Source: Opitutales bacterium UBA5694 (GTDB lineage: Bacteria > Verrucomicrobiota > Verrucomicrobiia > Opitutales > Opitutaceae). Taken from it: a DNA stretch of 64,000 nucleotides. Under the pieces are notes generated by a model that had not been told where the DNA came from, did no database searches, and was given only the letters and a program-made list of their open reading frames with translations. Location: positions 164,453 through 228,452 of the forward strand of contig DIHO01000020.1 in assembly GCA_002420185.1 (NCBI GenBank), in the 5' to 3' direction. The stretch's first letter is position 1, and every line of letters starts with the position of its first letter. This document shows positions 9,032 through 17,943 of the stretch, in pieces. A program made the position numbers and the translations under genes.

Positions 9032-9198
9032 GTTCTTCTCTTCCTTCCCTTGCTCATTCACGTCTGTAGCAATGCTGAGTCTACTGTTCGGTTAGAACTG
9101 AGACTTTCTAGAATTTTGATACTGACACAAAAAAAAGTTTGCCTGGTCAACGATATTTTAATGCACTTTCAGATCCTAAAGCTCGCGACAATTACTAA

Positions 9199-10689
9199 CT
9201 AACGGCTCCTACCGTTGCTCATGATTTCGAGCGCTTTTAGTTCTAAGGTTTGGGCAATTTCTGGATTTTCCCGATAGAGGTCAGTCCGCTCCATCAAGTC
9301 CTCCTTCAGGTTGTAGAGTTGCCAGGGCCTATCAAATCGTTTTCCAGAGGGCTTTTCTCGTCCTCCGGAACCGTTTCCTAGAATCAGCTTCCAATCGCCG
9401 AGGCGGATTGCAAACATGCCCCCACCGGAATGGTGAAGAACCGGGGCTCGCCTCCAACCATTGTCTTTACCCAGAAACAATGGAGAAAAATCAAAGCTAT
9501 CTTGAGCAGCCACTTTTGCATCCGGAATACGTCCTCCGGAAACCGATAAAGCAGTTGCGAAAAAGTCAGTATGCGTAATCGTCCTTCCTGAGGTGCTACC
9601 CGGTTTCACTTTACGAGGCCAGCGTACGAGAAAAGGAACACGATGCCCCGCTTCCCAAATGTCAGCCTTTGTTCCGCGAAGTACTCCATTTGCCGTATGA
9701 TGCCCTTCAAAATAACCTTGCACCGATTCATCGCTCAAGTGGTCCGGCTTCTTACCATCTTGATAGCGGTACATGTAAGATCCGTTATCGCTGGTGTAGA
9801 TCACTAGGGTGTCGTCCGATATCCCTAATTCGTCTATCGTACCCAAAACCTTCCCCACAGTCTCATCCACTTGCATGATAAAATCACCATAAGGCCCCAA
9901 ACCGCTTTTACCTACGAATCGAGGGTGTGGCAGTGCTGGCTTGTGAGGGGCCGTTAAAGGAAAATACAAAAAGAAGGGCTCGTCTTCTTTCGAACATTCA
10001 ACTATCCAATCGGATGCTTTGATAGCCAGATGATCTAAGCAGTCGATAATCGAAAAATCCGAGCCCAGCTCTCCTTTTCTCAAAAAGGCAGGAAACTTCC
10101 TGGTGGGTTGCTCTCTATTCGGCTGACCTGTTATCTCATGCCCTTCAATATAAACGTAGGGTGGAAAATCTAGCGACGCAGGAATCACATACGAGTAGTC
10201 AAATCCTACGTCTATCGGCGAATAATCCAATTTCTTGGACCAGTCCCATTCGCCATTCGTCTTTTGGAATCCCAAACCAAGGTGCCATTTCCCCACCACA
10301 CCCGTAGTGTAGCCTTCCTTACGGAGAGCAGCTGCAACCGTTTCACGATTGGTTTCAATAAGCGGAGCTCCATAACCGTTTAGAACCCCTCGTTTCAGTT
10401 CGCTTCTCCAACAGTAGCGACCGGTCATGACTCCGTATCGGGTTGGAGTACAAACCGACGATGGGGAGTGCGCATCCGTAAAAGTCATGCCCTCACGGGC
10501 CAATTGATTCAAGTGAGGGGTCGGAATTTTAGACTCTGGATTTAATTCCTGAATATCACCATAGCCCATATCATCGGCCATAATGAAGACTATGTTCGGC
10601 TGAGCCTGAGACTTCTGAGCTTGCTGCCCCCCGGATCTAGCGAAGAAGAGAACAACGGTGAGAACAATGAGCACGGATCTATAATTCAT
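9199..10689 (-). CDS. Secreted S1 family sulfatase
   Basis: A 496-residue sulfatase with a signal peptide (hydrophobic residues 5-17). The alkaline-phosphatase-fold start PNIVFIMADDMGYGD provides metal aspartates. Cys80 in SVCTPTRYG is the residue converted to formylglycine in the C-x-P-x-R motif. GKWHLGLG and TSDNGSYM are the other active-site strands. It hydrolyses sulfate esters, presumably on a polysaccharide, in the periplasm or outside the cell. It is the last gene of a four-gene leftward operon, only 4 bases after the preceding sulfatase gene. The substrate class cannot be decided from sequence alone. Confidence 0.92.
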   Translation of the reverse strand: MNYRSVLIVLTVVLFFARSGGQQAQKSQAQPNIVFIMADDMGYGDIQELNPESKIPTPHLNQLAREGMTFTDAHSPSSVCTPTRYGVMTGRYCWRSELKRGVLNGYGAPLIETNRETVAAALRKEGYTTGVVGKWHLGLGFQKTNGEWDWSKKLDYSPIDVGFDYSYVIPASLDFPPYVYIEGHEITGQPNREQPTRKFPAFLRKGELGSDFSIIDCLDHLAIKASDWIVECSKEDEPFFLYFPLTAPHKPALPHPRFVGKSGLGPYGDFIMQVDETVGKVLGTIDELGISDDTLVIYTSDNGSYMYRYQDGKKPDHLSDESVQGYFEGHHTANGVLRGTKADIWEAGHRVPFLVRWPRKVKPGSTSGRTITHTDFFATALSVSGGRIPDAKVAAQDSFDFSPLFLGKDNGWRRAPVLHHSGGGMFAIRLGDWKLILGNGSGGREKPSGKRFDRPWQLYNLKEDLMERTDLYRENPEIAQTLELKALEIMSNGRSR

Positions 10690-10693
10690 TTAT

Positions 10694-12178
10694 TTACCAA
10701 GCTAGCTGTTTATCGTTAGGTCCCAATTTTCCTACCGATCGGATCCCCTTTCCTTTCGTCTTAGTCAGCTTGTCACCCAATTCCTTTCGGAATATTTTTG
10801 CGGCTTTTAAAAGCTCAGCATATACTTCTGGATGCTGATCGATTACGTTAATCTCTTCGCCAGGATCATTCGCCCGGTCATACAATGCTAGCTCTGCTAT
10901 ATTCGAATCGTATTTCACCGGTAACCCACCCTTTCCACCCGGGCGACCATTCAAGGATCGATAACTATGCGGGAACACCAATTTCCATCGATCATTTCGT
11001 ATCGCTTGAAGCTCTCCGTGATGGTAATGTGGGAAAAATTCATGGGGAGAACGAGCGCCTTTCTCCCCGAACAAGAGCGCTCTGATGTCTTTACCATCGA
11101 TCTTGTGCTGCGGCAAATCCGCACCGATGAGCTTTGCCACTGTCGGGAATACGTCGATAGTGGACGCTAATTCGTCGCAATTCGTATTCGCTGGTATCTT
11201 ACCGGGCCACCAAAAGAGAGTTGGAACACGAACTCCTCCATCATAGGAAGTCTGCTTCGATTCACGGTAGGGTCCCGCTGATCCAGCATGATCTCCATAA
11301 CCCACCCACGGACCATTGTCGCTCGTGAAAATCACTAGTGTGTTATCCTCTAGATCATTCTCTCTAAGGGCGGCGAACACGGTTCCGATTCCATGATCCA
11401 ATTCCATAACGACATCACCAAACAATCCCGCACCACTTTTTCCTAAAAACGCGTCACTGGCAAAAAGGGGCACATGCACCATCGAGTACGGAAGATAGAG
11501 GAAGAATGGCTGATTGCGTTTGCGTTCGATAAAATCGACGGCTCTCTCCGACGCCCACCGGGTGAGATACTTCTGATCATCTCCAGTTACGTTGGCGTCA
11601 ACAACACGATCGTTTTCCACCAATGGCAAATCCGGATACACTTCACGGCGCTTGGGATCGTCAGTTGCGAGGCCCTCATATCGCGGATGCCAGGGCCACA
11701 TGTCATTCGAATACGGTATCCCATGGTACTCATCGAAACCCTGGCTCGTGGGTAGGAACTTTGGATGATGTCCCAAATGCCATTTCCCGTAGATAGCAGT
11801 CGCATATCCCTTCTGCTTACACAGTTCCGCAATCGTCACTTCTCTCGGATTCAATCCATCTTTTGCTTTCGGGCTATATGCGCCGTGAACCCCTAGACGA
11901 ATATGGAACGTTCCCGTCATCAACGCTGCCCGAGACGCAGAACAAACGGGTGCACTGACCATGAAATCCGTAAAACGTCGACCTTCGGTAGCCATTCGAT
12001 CCAGATTTGGCGTGGGGTAGTCACGGGCACCGAACGGTCCAATATCCGAATAGCCCATATCATCAATAAAGATAAGCACAATATTGGGGGGCCTCTCGAT
12101 CTGGGCAATCAGAGTATTAAAATTGCAAACACACACAATACTAATGAAAGCGATGATAAATCTTCTAAATAATCTCAT
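10694..12178 (-). CDS. Secreted S1 family sulfatase
   Basis: The 494 residues begin with a signal peptide (IIAFISIVCVCNF core). PNIVLIFIDDMGYSD opens the catalytic fold. The formylglycine cysteine is Cys79 in APVCSASRAALMTG, so this is the C-x-A-x-R version of the motif rather than C-x-P-x-R. GKWHLGHHP and FTSDNGPW follow at the usual spacing. It is clearly different in sequence from its three operon partners, suggesting another sulfate position or sugar. It is third in the operon, 28 bases after the 12207-13964 gene. Confidence 0.92.
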   Translation of the reverse strand: MRLFRRFIIAFISIVCVCNFNTLIAQIERPPNIVLIFIDDMGYSDIGPFGARDYPTPNLDRMATEGRRFTDFMVSAPVCSASRAALMTGTFHIRLGVHGAYSPKAKDGLNPREVTIAELCKQKGYATAIYGKWHLGHHPKFLPTSQGFDEYHGIPYSNDMWPWHPRYEGLATDDPKRREVYPDLPLVENDRVVDANVTGDDQKYLTRWASERAVDFIERKRNQPFFLYLPYSMVHVPLFASDAFLGKSGAGLFGDVVMELDHGIGTVFAALRENDLEDNTLVIFTSDNGPWVGYGDHAGSAGPYRESKQTSYDGGVRVPTLFWWPGKIPANTNCDELASTIDVFPTVAKLIGADLPQHKIDGKDIRALLFGEKGARSPHEFFPHYHHGELQAIRNDRWKLVFPHSYRSLNGRPGGKGGLPVKYDSNIAELALYDRANDPGEEINVIDQHPEVYAELLKAAKIFRKELGDKLTKTKGKGIRSVGKLGPNDKQLAW

Positions 12179-12206
12179 ATTTTAAATTCGGGATCAATAT
12201 TGGTCC

Positions 12207-13964
12207 TCAAGAATCTACTCGATGGAACATCAGGAGCCGCAATTCCATCACTTGATTACCTGGAATGCCTAGCGCCTTAAGCTCCAATCGGCTGCGACCT
12301 TTCTTTAATTGGATGACGCCCATGTCCATCGCTTTAAATTCCTTCACGTAGGACTCACCCTTTCGTACGACTCGATCTTCAGCAGCTCCTCTCATGGAAC
12401 TGTCGAATGCCTCGGTAACTTCGCCTTTTAATCGAGAAGTTCCAAACGCCAACTCAAACGTAGACCCCACATCATCCTCAGGGCAAGCGTAGTAAACTAC
12501 GACCTTGTAATCACCCGCTTTCAAAACTTCCGCATCCCAGAAAATGCGATCCTCCAACTGGGTCCAGTTGGTGAAGAAAGAACAGTTTGGGGCCCTGCCT
12601 GATCGCTCTACCCCTCCCGTATACTGACCATCTCTCGCCGGAATCTGAGTGAAGTCCAAGTCGGGATGCCCAATTGTAAAGGGCCGATCATCTGGTTCCG
12701 CAACCAGAGAAGCCACATCCCTGTCAAAATTCGTTTGCACCGCCACCATCCGTTTTAAAACGTCAGGAAACTGACGGCTAACATCTCTTCTCTGACCGGG
12801 ATCGCTATCCATATCGTAGAGCTTTCCATTCTGGTCCAAACGAAATCGCTGGTTCCGAATACTGGTTTTGCCTTTGAAATGGTTCACGTAAAGCCGATCA
12901 GGCCAACTTACACCATTACTCAACATCAGCGGGCTCAAGCTAACCCCATCCAATGGAAGCGTACGGTAACTTTCGATACCTGCTAAATCGGTTAGCGTGG
13001 GAAGCAAGTCAATCGTTCCGGCAATCCGGTCAATCGTTCGTCCTCCCACTAAGCCTTCGGGCCAGCGGATAAAAAACGGAGACCGCACCCCACCCTCATC
13101 AACGCTCCCCTTTTTTCCTTTCATATTCGCATTCCAGCGATACCCATTGGGGCCATTGTCACTGAAATAGATTACGATCGTATTCTCCGATAACTCTAGA
13201 TCCTCAAGTTTGCGAGTCAATCGACCAACATTCCAATCAATGTTCTCACACATGGCGAGAGCCGCTCTCGAATGTTGCAGGTTCTCCTTGTCCTCGGGCC
13301 TAGCTCGGAGGCCGAGATCGTTGTCTTCGAATTTCTTCCAGAACCGACCCGGGACCTGCATGGGTGAATGGGGCGTGTTGTAGGGGAGATAGACAAAAAA
13401 CGGCTCATCCTTGTTTGTTTCAATGAAGTCCATCGCTCGATTCGTAAAGTCGTCGATGACAAAGCCATCTCCTTTTACGATCTCGCCGTTGTGTTCCAGC
13501 ATCGGGCTGTAGTAGTTGCCCCAATGCCCGGAGCAGAATCCGTAATACTCATCGAATCCCCGAGCGTTTGGATGGTAAGGCGGTTGCATTCCGTTGTGCC
13601 ACTTTCCGAAGGCCGCTGTCTTGTAACCGTTATCTCGGAATATCTCGGCGATGGTGACTTCATCGAGGTCCAGCCTTTCTTCCCCCCGACTGGCAGATCG
13701 AACACCTCCGCGAGGATTGTAGCGTCCTGTTAGAAACTCGGCTCTCGTTGGCGAGCAAATAGGGCACACATAGAAATTCGACAATTCGATCCCTTCATTG
13801 GCAAGGCTATCAATATTAGGCGTATCCAGATTTGTATTCCCGTGGATACTAAGGTCTCCCCAACCTTGGTCGTCAGTGAGGATAATGACTACATTGGGCT
13901 TGGTGGCACCATTCACGGACAGAACTAATAAAAGGAAAGGGAGTGATAAGGACCAAGGCTTCAT
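12207..13964 (-). CDS. Secreted S1 family sulfatase with C-terminal beta-type domain
   Basis: The 585 residues begin with a signal peptide. PNVVIILTDDQGWGD opens the sulfatase domain, and Cys70 in PICSPTRAEFLTG is the formylglycine site. GKWHNGMQPPYHPN and YFSDNGPNG mark the active site. After about residue 440 there is a further region of some 140 residues (GQYTGGVERSGRAPNCSFF onward) that is shared with the neighbouring gene at 14018-15772. It looks like an additional beta-rich, possibly carbohydrate-contacting domain. The two genes are close paralogues of nearly equal length, most simply explained by tandem duplication. Confidence 0.92.
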   Translation of the reverse strand: MKPWSLSLPFLLLVLSVNGATKPNVVIILTDDQGWGDLSIHGNTNLDTPNIDSLANEGIELSNFYVCPICSPTRAEFLTGRYNPRGGVRSASRGEERLDLDEVTIAEIFRDNGYKTAAFGKWHNGMQPPYHPNARGFDEYYGFCSGHWGNYYSPMLEHNGEIVKGDGFVIDDFTNRAMDFIETNKDEPFFVYLPYNTPHSPMQVPGRFWKKFEDNDLGLRARPEDKENLQHSRAALAMCENIDWNVGRLTRKLEDLELSENTIVIYFSDNGPNGYRWNANMKGKKGSVDEGGVRSPFFIRWPEGLVGGRTIDRIAGTIDLLPTLTDLAGIESYRTLPLDGVSLSPLMLSNGVSWPDRLYVNHFKGKTSIRNQRFRLDQNGKLYDMDSDPGQRRDVSRQFPDVLKRMVAVQTNFDRDVASLVAEPDDRPFTIGHPDLDFTQIPARDGQYTGGVERSGRAPNCSFFTNWTQLEDRIFWDAEVLKAGDYKVVVYYACPEDDVGSTFELAFGTSRLKGEVTEAFDSSMRGAAEDRVVRKGESYVKEFKAMDMGVIQLKKGRSRLELKALGIPGNQVMELRLLMFHRVDS

Positions 13965-14017
13965 TTTGTAAAAATAATTTCTGTGCAGTTAGTTCCGTGT
14001 TTCTTCGTGAGCAGCAA

Positions 14018-15772
14018 CTATTTCACCCGGGTTAGCATTAATAGCCGGAATTCCATGACTTGGGAGCCTGGCATGTCGAGAGCGGCTAAAGTGAGCGTGC
14101 CTTTGCCTTTCTTCAGTTCTATAACACCTAGATTCATGGTCTTAAAATCCTTTACGTAAGACTCCATTCTTGGATGGCGGTCATTCTCGCCACCACGCAC
14201 CGGCGGATCATGGGCTTCGGTAATTTTCCCCGTTAATTTGGCTTCATTAAAACTGAGCTGAAAGGTGGAACCCACATCCGCCTTGGGGCAGGCATACTCG
14301 ATCTCCACTTGATACTTTCCACTTTCTCCGACTTCCGCGTCCCAAGTAATCGTATCCTTAGGTTCCACCCAATTCAGAAAATACGAGCAATTGGGGAAAC
14401 GATTGGATCGCTGAATCGCCCCATGAGCGGTTCCGTCACGCGCTGGAATTTGCGTGTATTTGTAATCTGGATGAGCTATGATAAAAGGACGATTATCTTC
14501 ACCGTAGCCTTTCATGCTGTTCGTCTTAAAACGATCTATCGCCGCTTGTAGTCGCTTGGCAATGTCCAGCTTATCCGCAGAAAGATCGTTCCGTTGACCG
14601 GGATCTCGCTTGATGTCGTAGAGGCCTCCGTCGCTTCCCAATCGGTAGCGCTGGTTACGGGCACTGATCTTGTCCTTCCAGTTGTTGATGATAATGCGGC
14701 CTTTCCAATCGGGATCATCTTCGAGGAGCAGCGGCTTCAGGCTGCGTCCATCGAGACGCTTCTTGTTCACGGTTTCTATTCCCGCCAAATCCGCCAGAGT
14801 CGGATGCAAATCAATCGCCGCACCAATGGGCTCGATTACCTTTCCCGTTTTGAACTGAGCGGGCCAACGCAGGTGCATCGCGGTACGAACGCCGCCTTCA
14901 TCTGTAGAGCCTTTACGCCCTTTCATGTCCCCGTTCCAGCGGACCCCGTTGGGTCCGTTATCATGAAAGTAGACTACGATCGTGTTATCGGCAATCCCAA
15001 GGACATCAAGCTTGTCCAACACACGGCCTACATTCCAATCGATATTTTCGCACATAGCTAGAGCCGACCGAAGATGGGTCATTACTTCTTTTTCTGGATC
15101 CCGGTTTCGCATCACAATCTCTTTGTCCTTAAACCGATCCCAATACTCTCCTGGCACCTGCATAGGAGAGTGTGGTGTGTTGTAAGGCAAGTAGGCAAAG
15201 AAAGGCTGGTCCTTGTTTTCCTCTATGAAGGCCATCGCTTTGTTGGTCAGGTCATCGATGATGAATCCTTCTCCTTGGACAATCTCTCCGTTGTGCTCGA
15301 GCGGAGGCGAAAAATAGTCCCCCCAATGCCCTGAGGCGAAACCGTAAAACTCGTCGAACCCTCGTCCATTCGGATGATAGGGATATTGCATTCCGTTGTG
15401 CCACTTGCCAAACGCACCAGTGGCGTAACCTGCGGCCTTGAATGAATCGGCAATTGTAACCTCGTCGAGATCCATCCGTTCACCACCCGCGGAAGTACTA
15501 TAAACCCCACTACGAACATGGTAGCGTCCTGTCAAAAACTCCGCTCGAGTCGGTGAACACACCGCACAAACATAGAATCGAGCGAAGCTGATACCTTCTT
15601 TCGCCAGCGAGTCAATATGCGGCGTATCTAGATTCGTATTCCCATTGATACTTAGATCACCCCAACCTTGGTCATCCGTTAGAATGACTACGACATTAGG
15701 CCGATCTTGGGCACCCGTCGAAAGGAGACTTCCTAGAACTAATAAAATCAAAACTGAGGAATATTTTTTCAT
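14018..15772 (-). CDS. Secreted S1 family sulfatase, tandem paralogue of its neighbour
   Basis: The open frame reaches 15871, but the ATG at 15772 gives a proper signal peptide (SVLILLVLGSLLSTGAQ) and 584 residues, matching the 585 of its paralogue. PNVVVILTDDQGWGD, Cys72 in AVCSPTRAEFLTG, GKWHNGMQYPYHPN and YFHDNGPNG are the active-site blocks. The C-terminal extension (AIQRSNRFPNCSYF onward) is shared with the 12207 gene. This is the promoter-proximal gene of the operon. The divergence between the copies, such as DHDNG-type versus DSDNG-type positions, may reflect different sulfate positions. Confidence 0.92.
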   Translation of the reverse strand: MKKYSSVLILLVLGSLLSTGAQDRPNVVVILTDDQGWGDLSINGNTNLDTPHIDSLAKEGISFARFYVCAVCSPTRAEFLTGRYHVRSGVYSTSAGGERMDLDEVTIADSFKAAGYATGAFGKWHNGMQYPYHPNGRGFDEFYGFASGHWGDYFSPPLEHNGEIVQGEGFIIDDLTNKAMAFIEENKDQPFFAYLPYNTPHSPMQVPGEYWDRFKDKEIVMRNRDPEKEVMTHLRSALAMCENIDWNVGRVLDKLDVLGIADNTIVVYFHDNGPNGVRWNGDMKGRKGSTDEGGVRTAMHLRWPAQFKTGKVIEPIGAAIDLHPTLADLAGIETVNKKRLDGRSLKPLLLEDDPDWKGRIIINNWKDKISARNQRYRLGSDGGLYDIKRDPGQRNDLSADKLDIAKRLQAAIDRFKTNSMKGYGEDNRPFIIAHPDYKYTQIPARDGTAHGAIQRSNRFPNCSYFLNWVEPKDTITWDAEVGESGKYQVEIEYACPKADVGSTFQLSFNEAKLTGKITEAHDPPVRGGENDRHPRMESYVKDFKTMNLGVIELKKGKGTLTLAALDMPGSQVMEFRLLMLTRVK

Positions 15773-16244
15773 GATAATAATAATGCTTTGGAATCGATAT
15801 CGGCATTCAAGCAGGATGTGCTCGTACCCGGCTTGCAGGATCCCGCTTCGCGTGATCATGACTAAATCCACTACTTCTCATCCTGCCGGCGAAGCGGCAT
15901 GCCCTCGGCACAATATAATAAACGTCAAAACAACAACGAAACGAGAGCTCATAAAAGGGATAGTTATTCAAGGTCGCTACTAAATTGGTGGTGGTATCCT
16001 TCGAAAATAACGTAGAGTAAAAACACTTTCGAAAGACGCAACATGTTGCATACTAGTTTCAGCCAAATCAAGTAGTTTGGACAGGATTCCTCCCAAGGAT
16101 CGTTCTCTTTCAACGCCCTCATCATTCTTTCAAACCTGATCTCCCTCTCCTGTTTCCTCTATTGCCAAGCCGGAATAGGCCGTTCAACTTTCCCTATGTA
16201 CCTTACTGCAACCACAGAATCACCATCAATAGCGTCTCCCAATT
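15773..16244. other. Divergent intergenic region between the sulfatase operon and purC
   Basis: This 472-base stretch contains no gene that I can support. It must hold the promoter of the leftward sulfatase operon and that of purC. Two adjacent palindromes at 16027-16050, listed separately, are the only clear signals. A short run near 15830-15905 contains repeated CATCCTGC and GCAGGAT words in both orientations, but they do not form a consistent hairpin. Confidence 0.6.
16027..16050. promoter_or_regulatory. Two adjacent palindromes, candidate operator
   Basis: CTTTCGAAAG at 16027-16036 and GCAACATGTTGC at 16039-16050 are both perfect palindromes, two bases apart, in the divergent region between the sulfatase operon and purC. 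Dimeric regulators often bind such sites. Which regulator, if any, uses them is unknown. The purine regulon (PurR-type) and sugar regulators of the LacI type are both possible by position. Confidence 0.35.
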
Positions 16245-17351
16245 ATGAGCCTTGCTGAAAAAGTACTCGAGGTTAACAACGACCTTCCGATCCGCACCGA
16301 CGAGCCCGTTCACAGCGGTAAAGTACGCTCGGTGTACTGGTTAACGAAGGAAGACAGCGCTCGACTTATTGCTGAACGCAACTACCCAATCGCGCCCGAC
16401 GCTCCGCTAGCGATCATGGTTATCAGCGATCGCATTTCCGCGTTTGAGTGCATCTGGCAGGGAGAAGGCGGCATGCGTGGCGTTCCCGGGAAAGGCGCCT
16501 CCCTGAACGCCATCTCAAATCATTGGTTTAGGTTATTCCGCGAGAAGGGTCTCGCCGATAGCCACATCCTAGAGATTCCACATCCTCTGGTATGGATTGT
16601 ACAAAAGGCCCGCCCCGTCATGATCGAAGCAATCGCCCGCCAGTACATTACCGGATCCATGTGGCGCGCCTATGAGAAGAGAGAACGTAATTTCTGTGGT
16701 ATCTCCGTCGCCGATGGACTGCGAAAGGATCAGAAGCTGCACAAATTGCTAATCACCCCTTCGACTAAAGGAATCCTCACAGGCATCCCAGGCGTGCCCG
16801 AACAGGACGATGTCAACATCACTCGCCAGGACATCGTCGACAATTTCGAGGCGTTCCGATTTCGAAGTAAGGCCGATGTCGATATTTACGAGAAACTGTT
16901 ATACGAAGGGTTTAATCTCATAAGCAAGTCCCTCGCATCACTGGATCAGGTACTCGTTGATACCAAATTCGAGTTCGGCTACGTCACCGACAAGGACGGC
17001 AACGAGAAACTAATTTATATGGATGAGGTGGGCACGCCGGATTCTTCGCGTATTTGGGACAAACCCAGCTACCAGGCGGGCAATATTGTGGAAAACTCTA
17101 AAGAGGGTTTCCGCCAGGCACTCCTAAACTACTTTCCCGAACCTGATATCCTGTTAAACAAATCTCGCATGGAGGAACGCAATGCTCTGGCGATAAGCAA
17201 CGAACTGCCGCTTGAAATTATTATGTCCGTATCCGCAACCTACACACGCATGGCCGAAAGAATCACCAGTGAGAAAATCATCCTACCAGACAATCCTAAA
17301 GCGGAGATCACAGAAATTCTTCGGAACGAATTCGGTCTTATCGGAGAATAA
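16245..17351 (+). CDS. purC: Phosphoribosylaminoimidazole-succinocarboxamide synthase
   Basis: The 368 residues belong to the long PurC form, which is longer than the ~240-residue E. coli type. The opening VHSGKVRSVYW is the nucleotide-binding loop; MVISDRISAFECIW, ITGSMWRAYEKRERNFCG, and MDEVGTPDSSRIW are the substrate and ATP/magnesium sites. The enzyme joins aspartate to CAIR using ATP in de novo purine synthesis, in the cytoplasm. No other classic pur gene lies beside it; a PurO-like IMP cyclohydrolase is at 52900. ATG at 16245 follows a long leader without a clear ribosome-binding site. Confidence 0.93.
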   Translation: MSLAEKVLEVNNDLPIRTDEPVHSGKVRSVYWLTKEDSARLIAERNYPIAPDAPLAIMVISDRISAFECIWQGEGGMRGVPGKGASLNAISNHWFRLFREKGLADSHILEIPHPLVWIVQKARPVMIEAIARQYITGSMWRAYEKRERNFCGISVADGLRKDQKLHKLLITPSTKGILTGIPGVPEQDDVNITRQDIVDNFEAFRFRSKADVDIYEKLLYEGFNLISKSLASLDQVLVDTKFEFGYVTDKDGNEKLIYMDEVGTPDSSRIWDKPSYQAGNIVENSKEGFRQALLNYFPEPDILLNKSRMEERNALAISNELPLEIIMSVSATYTRMAERITSEKIILPDNPKAEITEILRNEFGLIGE

Positions 17352-17486
17352 ATAATTAGGTTTAGTAAATTTCGATGGTTCGTATGTCTTTAGAACTAAA
17401 AGTAAATGTATAATAAGTGGAAAAGAATACCGCTTCGATCTTGTATCAGACTCAAAACAGTCCGGACAACGCTGCTATAGATAGAA

Positions 17487-17884
17487 GGTTGTGAGATTTT
17501 CGTCTCCGTTGCCCCGAGCACAGCCCCATTTGAGTTAAAAGAAGGAGCTCGAGTTGCGTTTCTCGGTGAAACTTTCTTCGAGCAGGCGATTCGTTATAGA
17601 CACATTGGTATGGCCCTCACTCCGCGCTGGCCAGAGCGAAATATCATTTTTCGAAATATCGGCTGGGCGGGTGACAGCCGTGAGGTACGAGCTCGGCTGT
17701 TCTTCGGGCTGGGGATCCATTCGTTGAACGAGAAAAGGGTCGCTACTCGCTTCTTGCGGAAAAGGTGTTGGCGGCGATCACGTTAGCCGTAAGGGAAGAC
17801 TTGCAGGAAAAGTCAGAGCTCAGTACACAAATTGTGGAAATAGAAGGATCTACGGCACAGGAACAAATAGTTAATGGTAAGTAG
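17487..17884 (+). pseudogene. Broken SGNH/GDSL hydrolase N-terminal remnant
   Basis: The frame 17487-17786 translates to a segment that resembles the first strand-helix region of planctomycete/verrucomicrobial SGNH hydrolases: FELKEGARVAFLGETFFEQ, then LTPRWPERNIIFRNIGWAGD, then RARLFFG. It has no start codon with a signal peptide and breaks off soon after. The reading continues only as a different frame (17756-17884, AEKVLAAITLAVRED) before a TAG. A full family member is several hundred residues, so most of the gene is gone. It lies between purC and an FG-GAP gene. Confidence 0.6.
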
Positions 17885-17943
17885 GGAAGTGCAAATTAAC
17901 ATCCTGCTATAAATAGATTGAACCATTCCCAGATATCGCGACG

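Noticed and set aside
15830..15905. Repeated CATCCTGC/GCAGGAT words
   Set aside because: The order of the words is not compatible with a single hairpin and no larger repeat unit could be defined.
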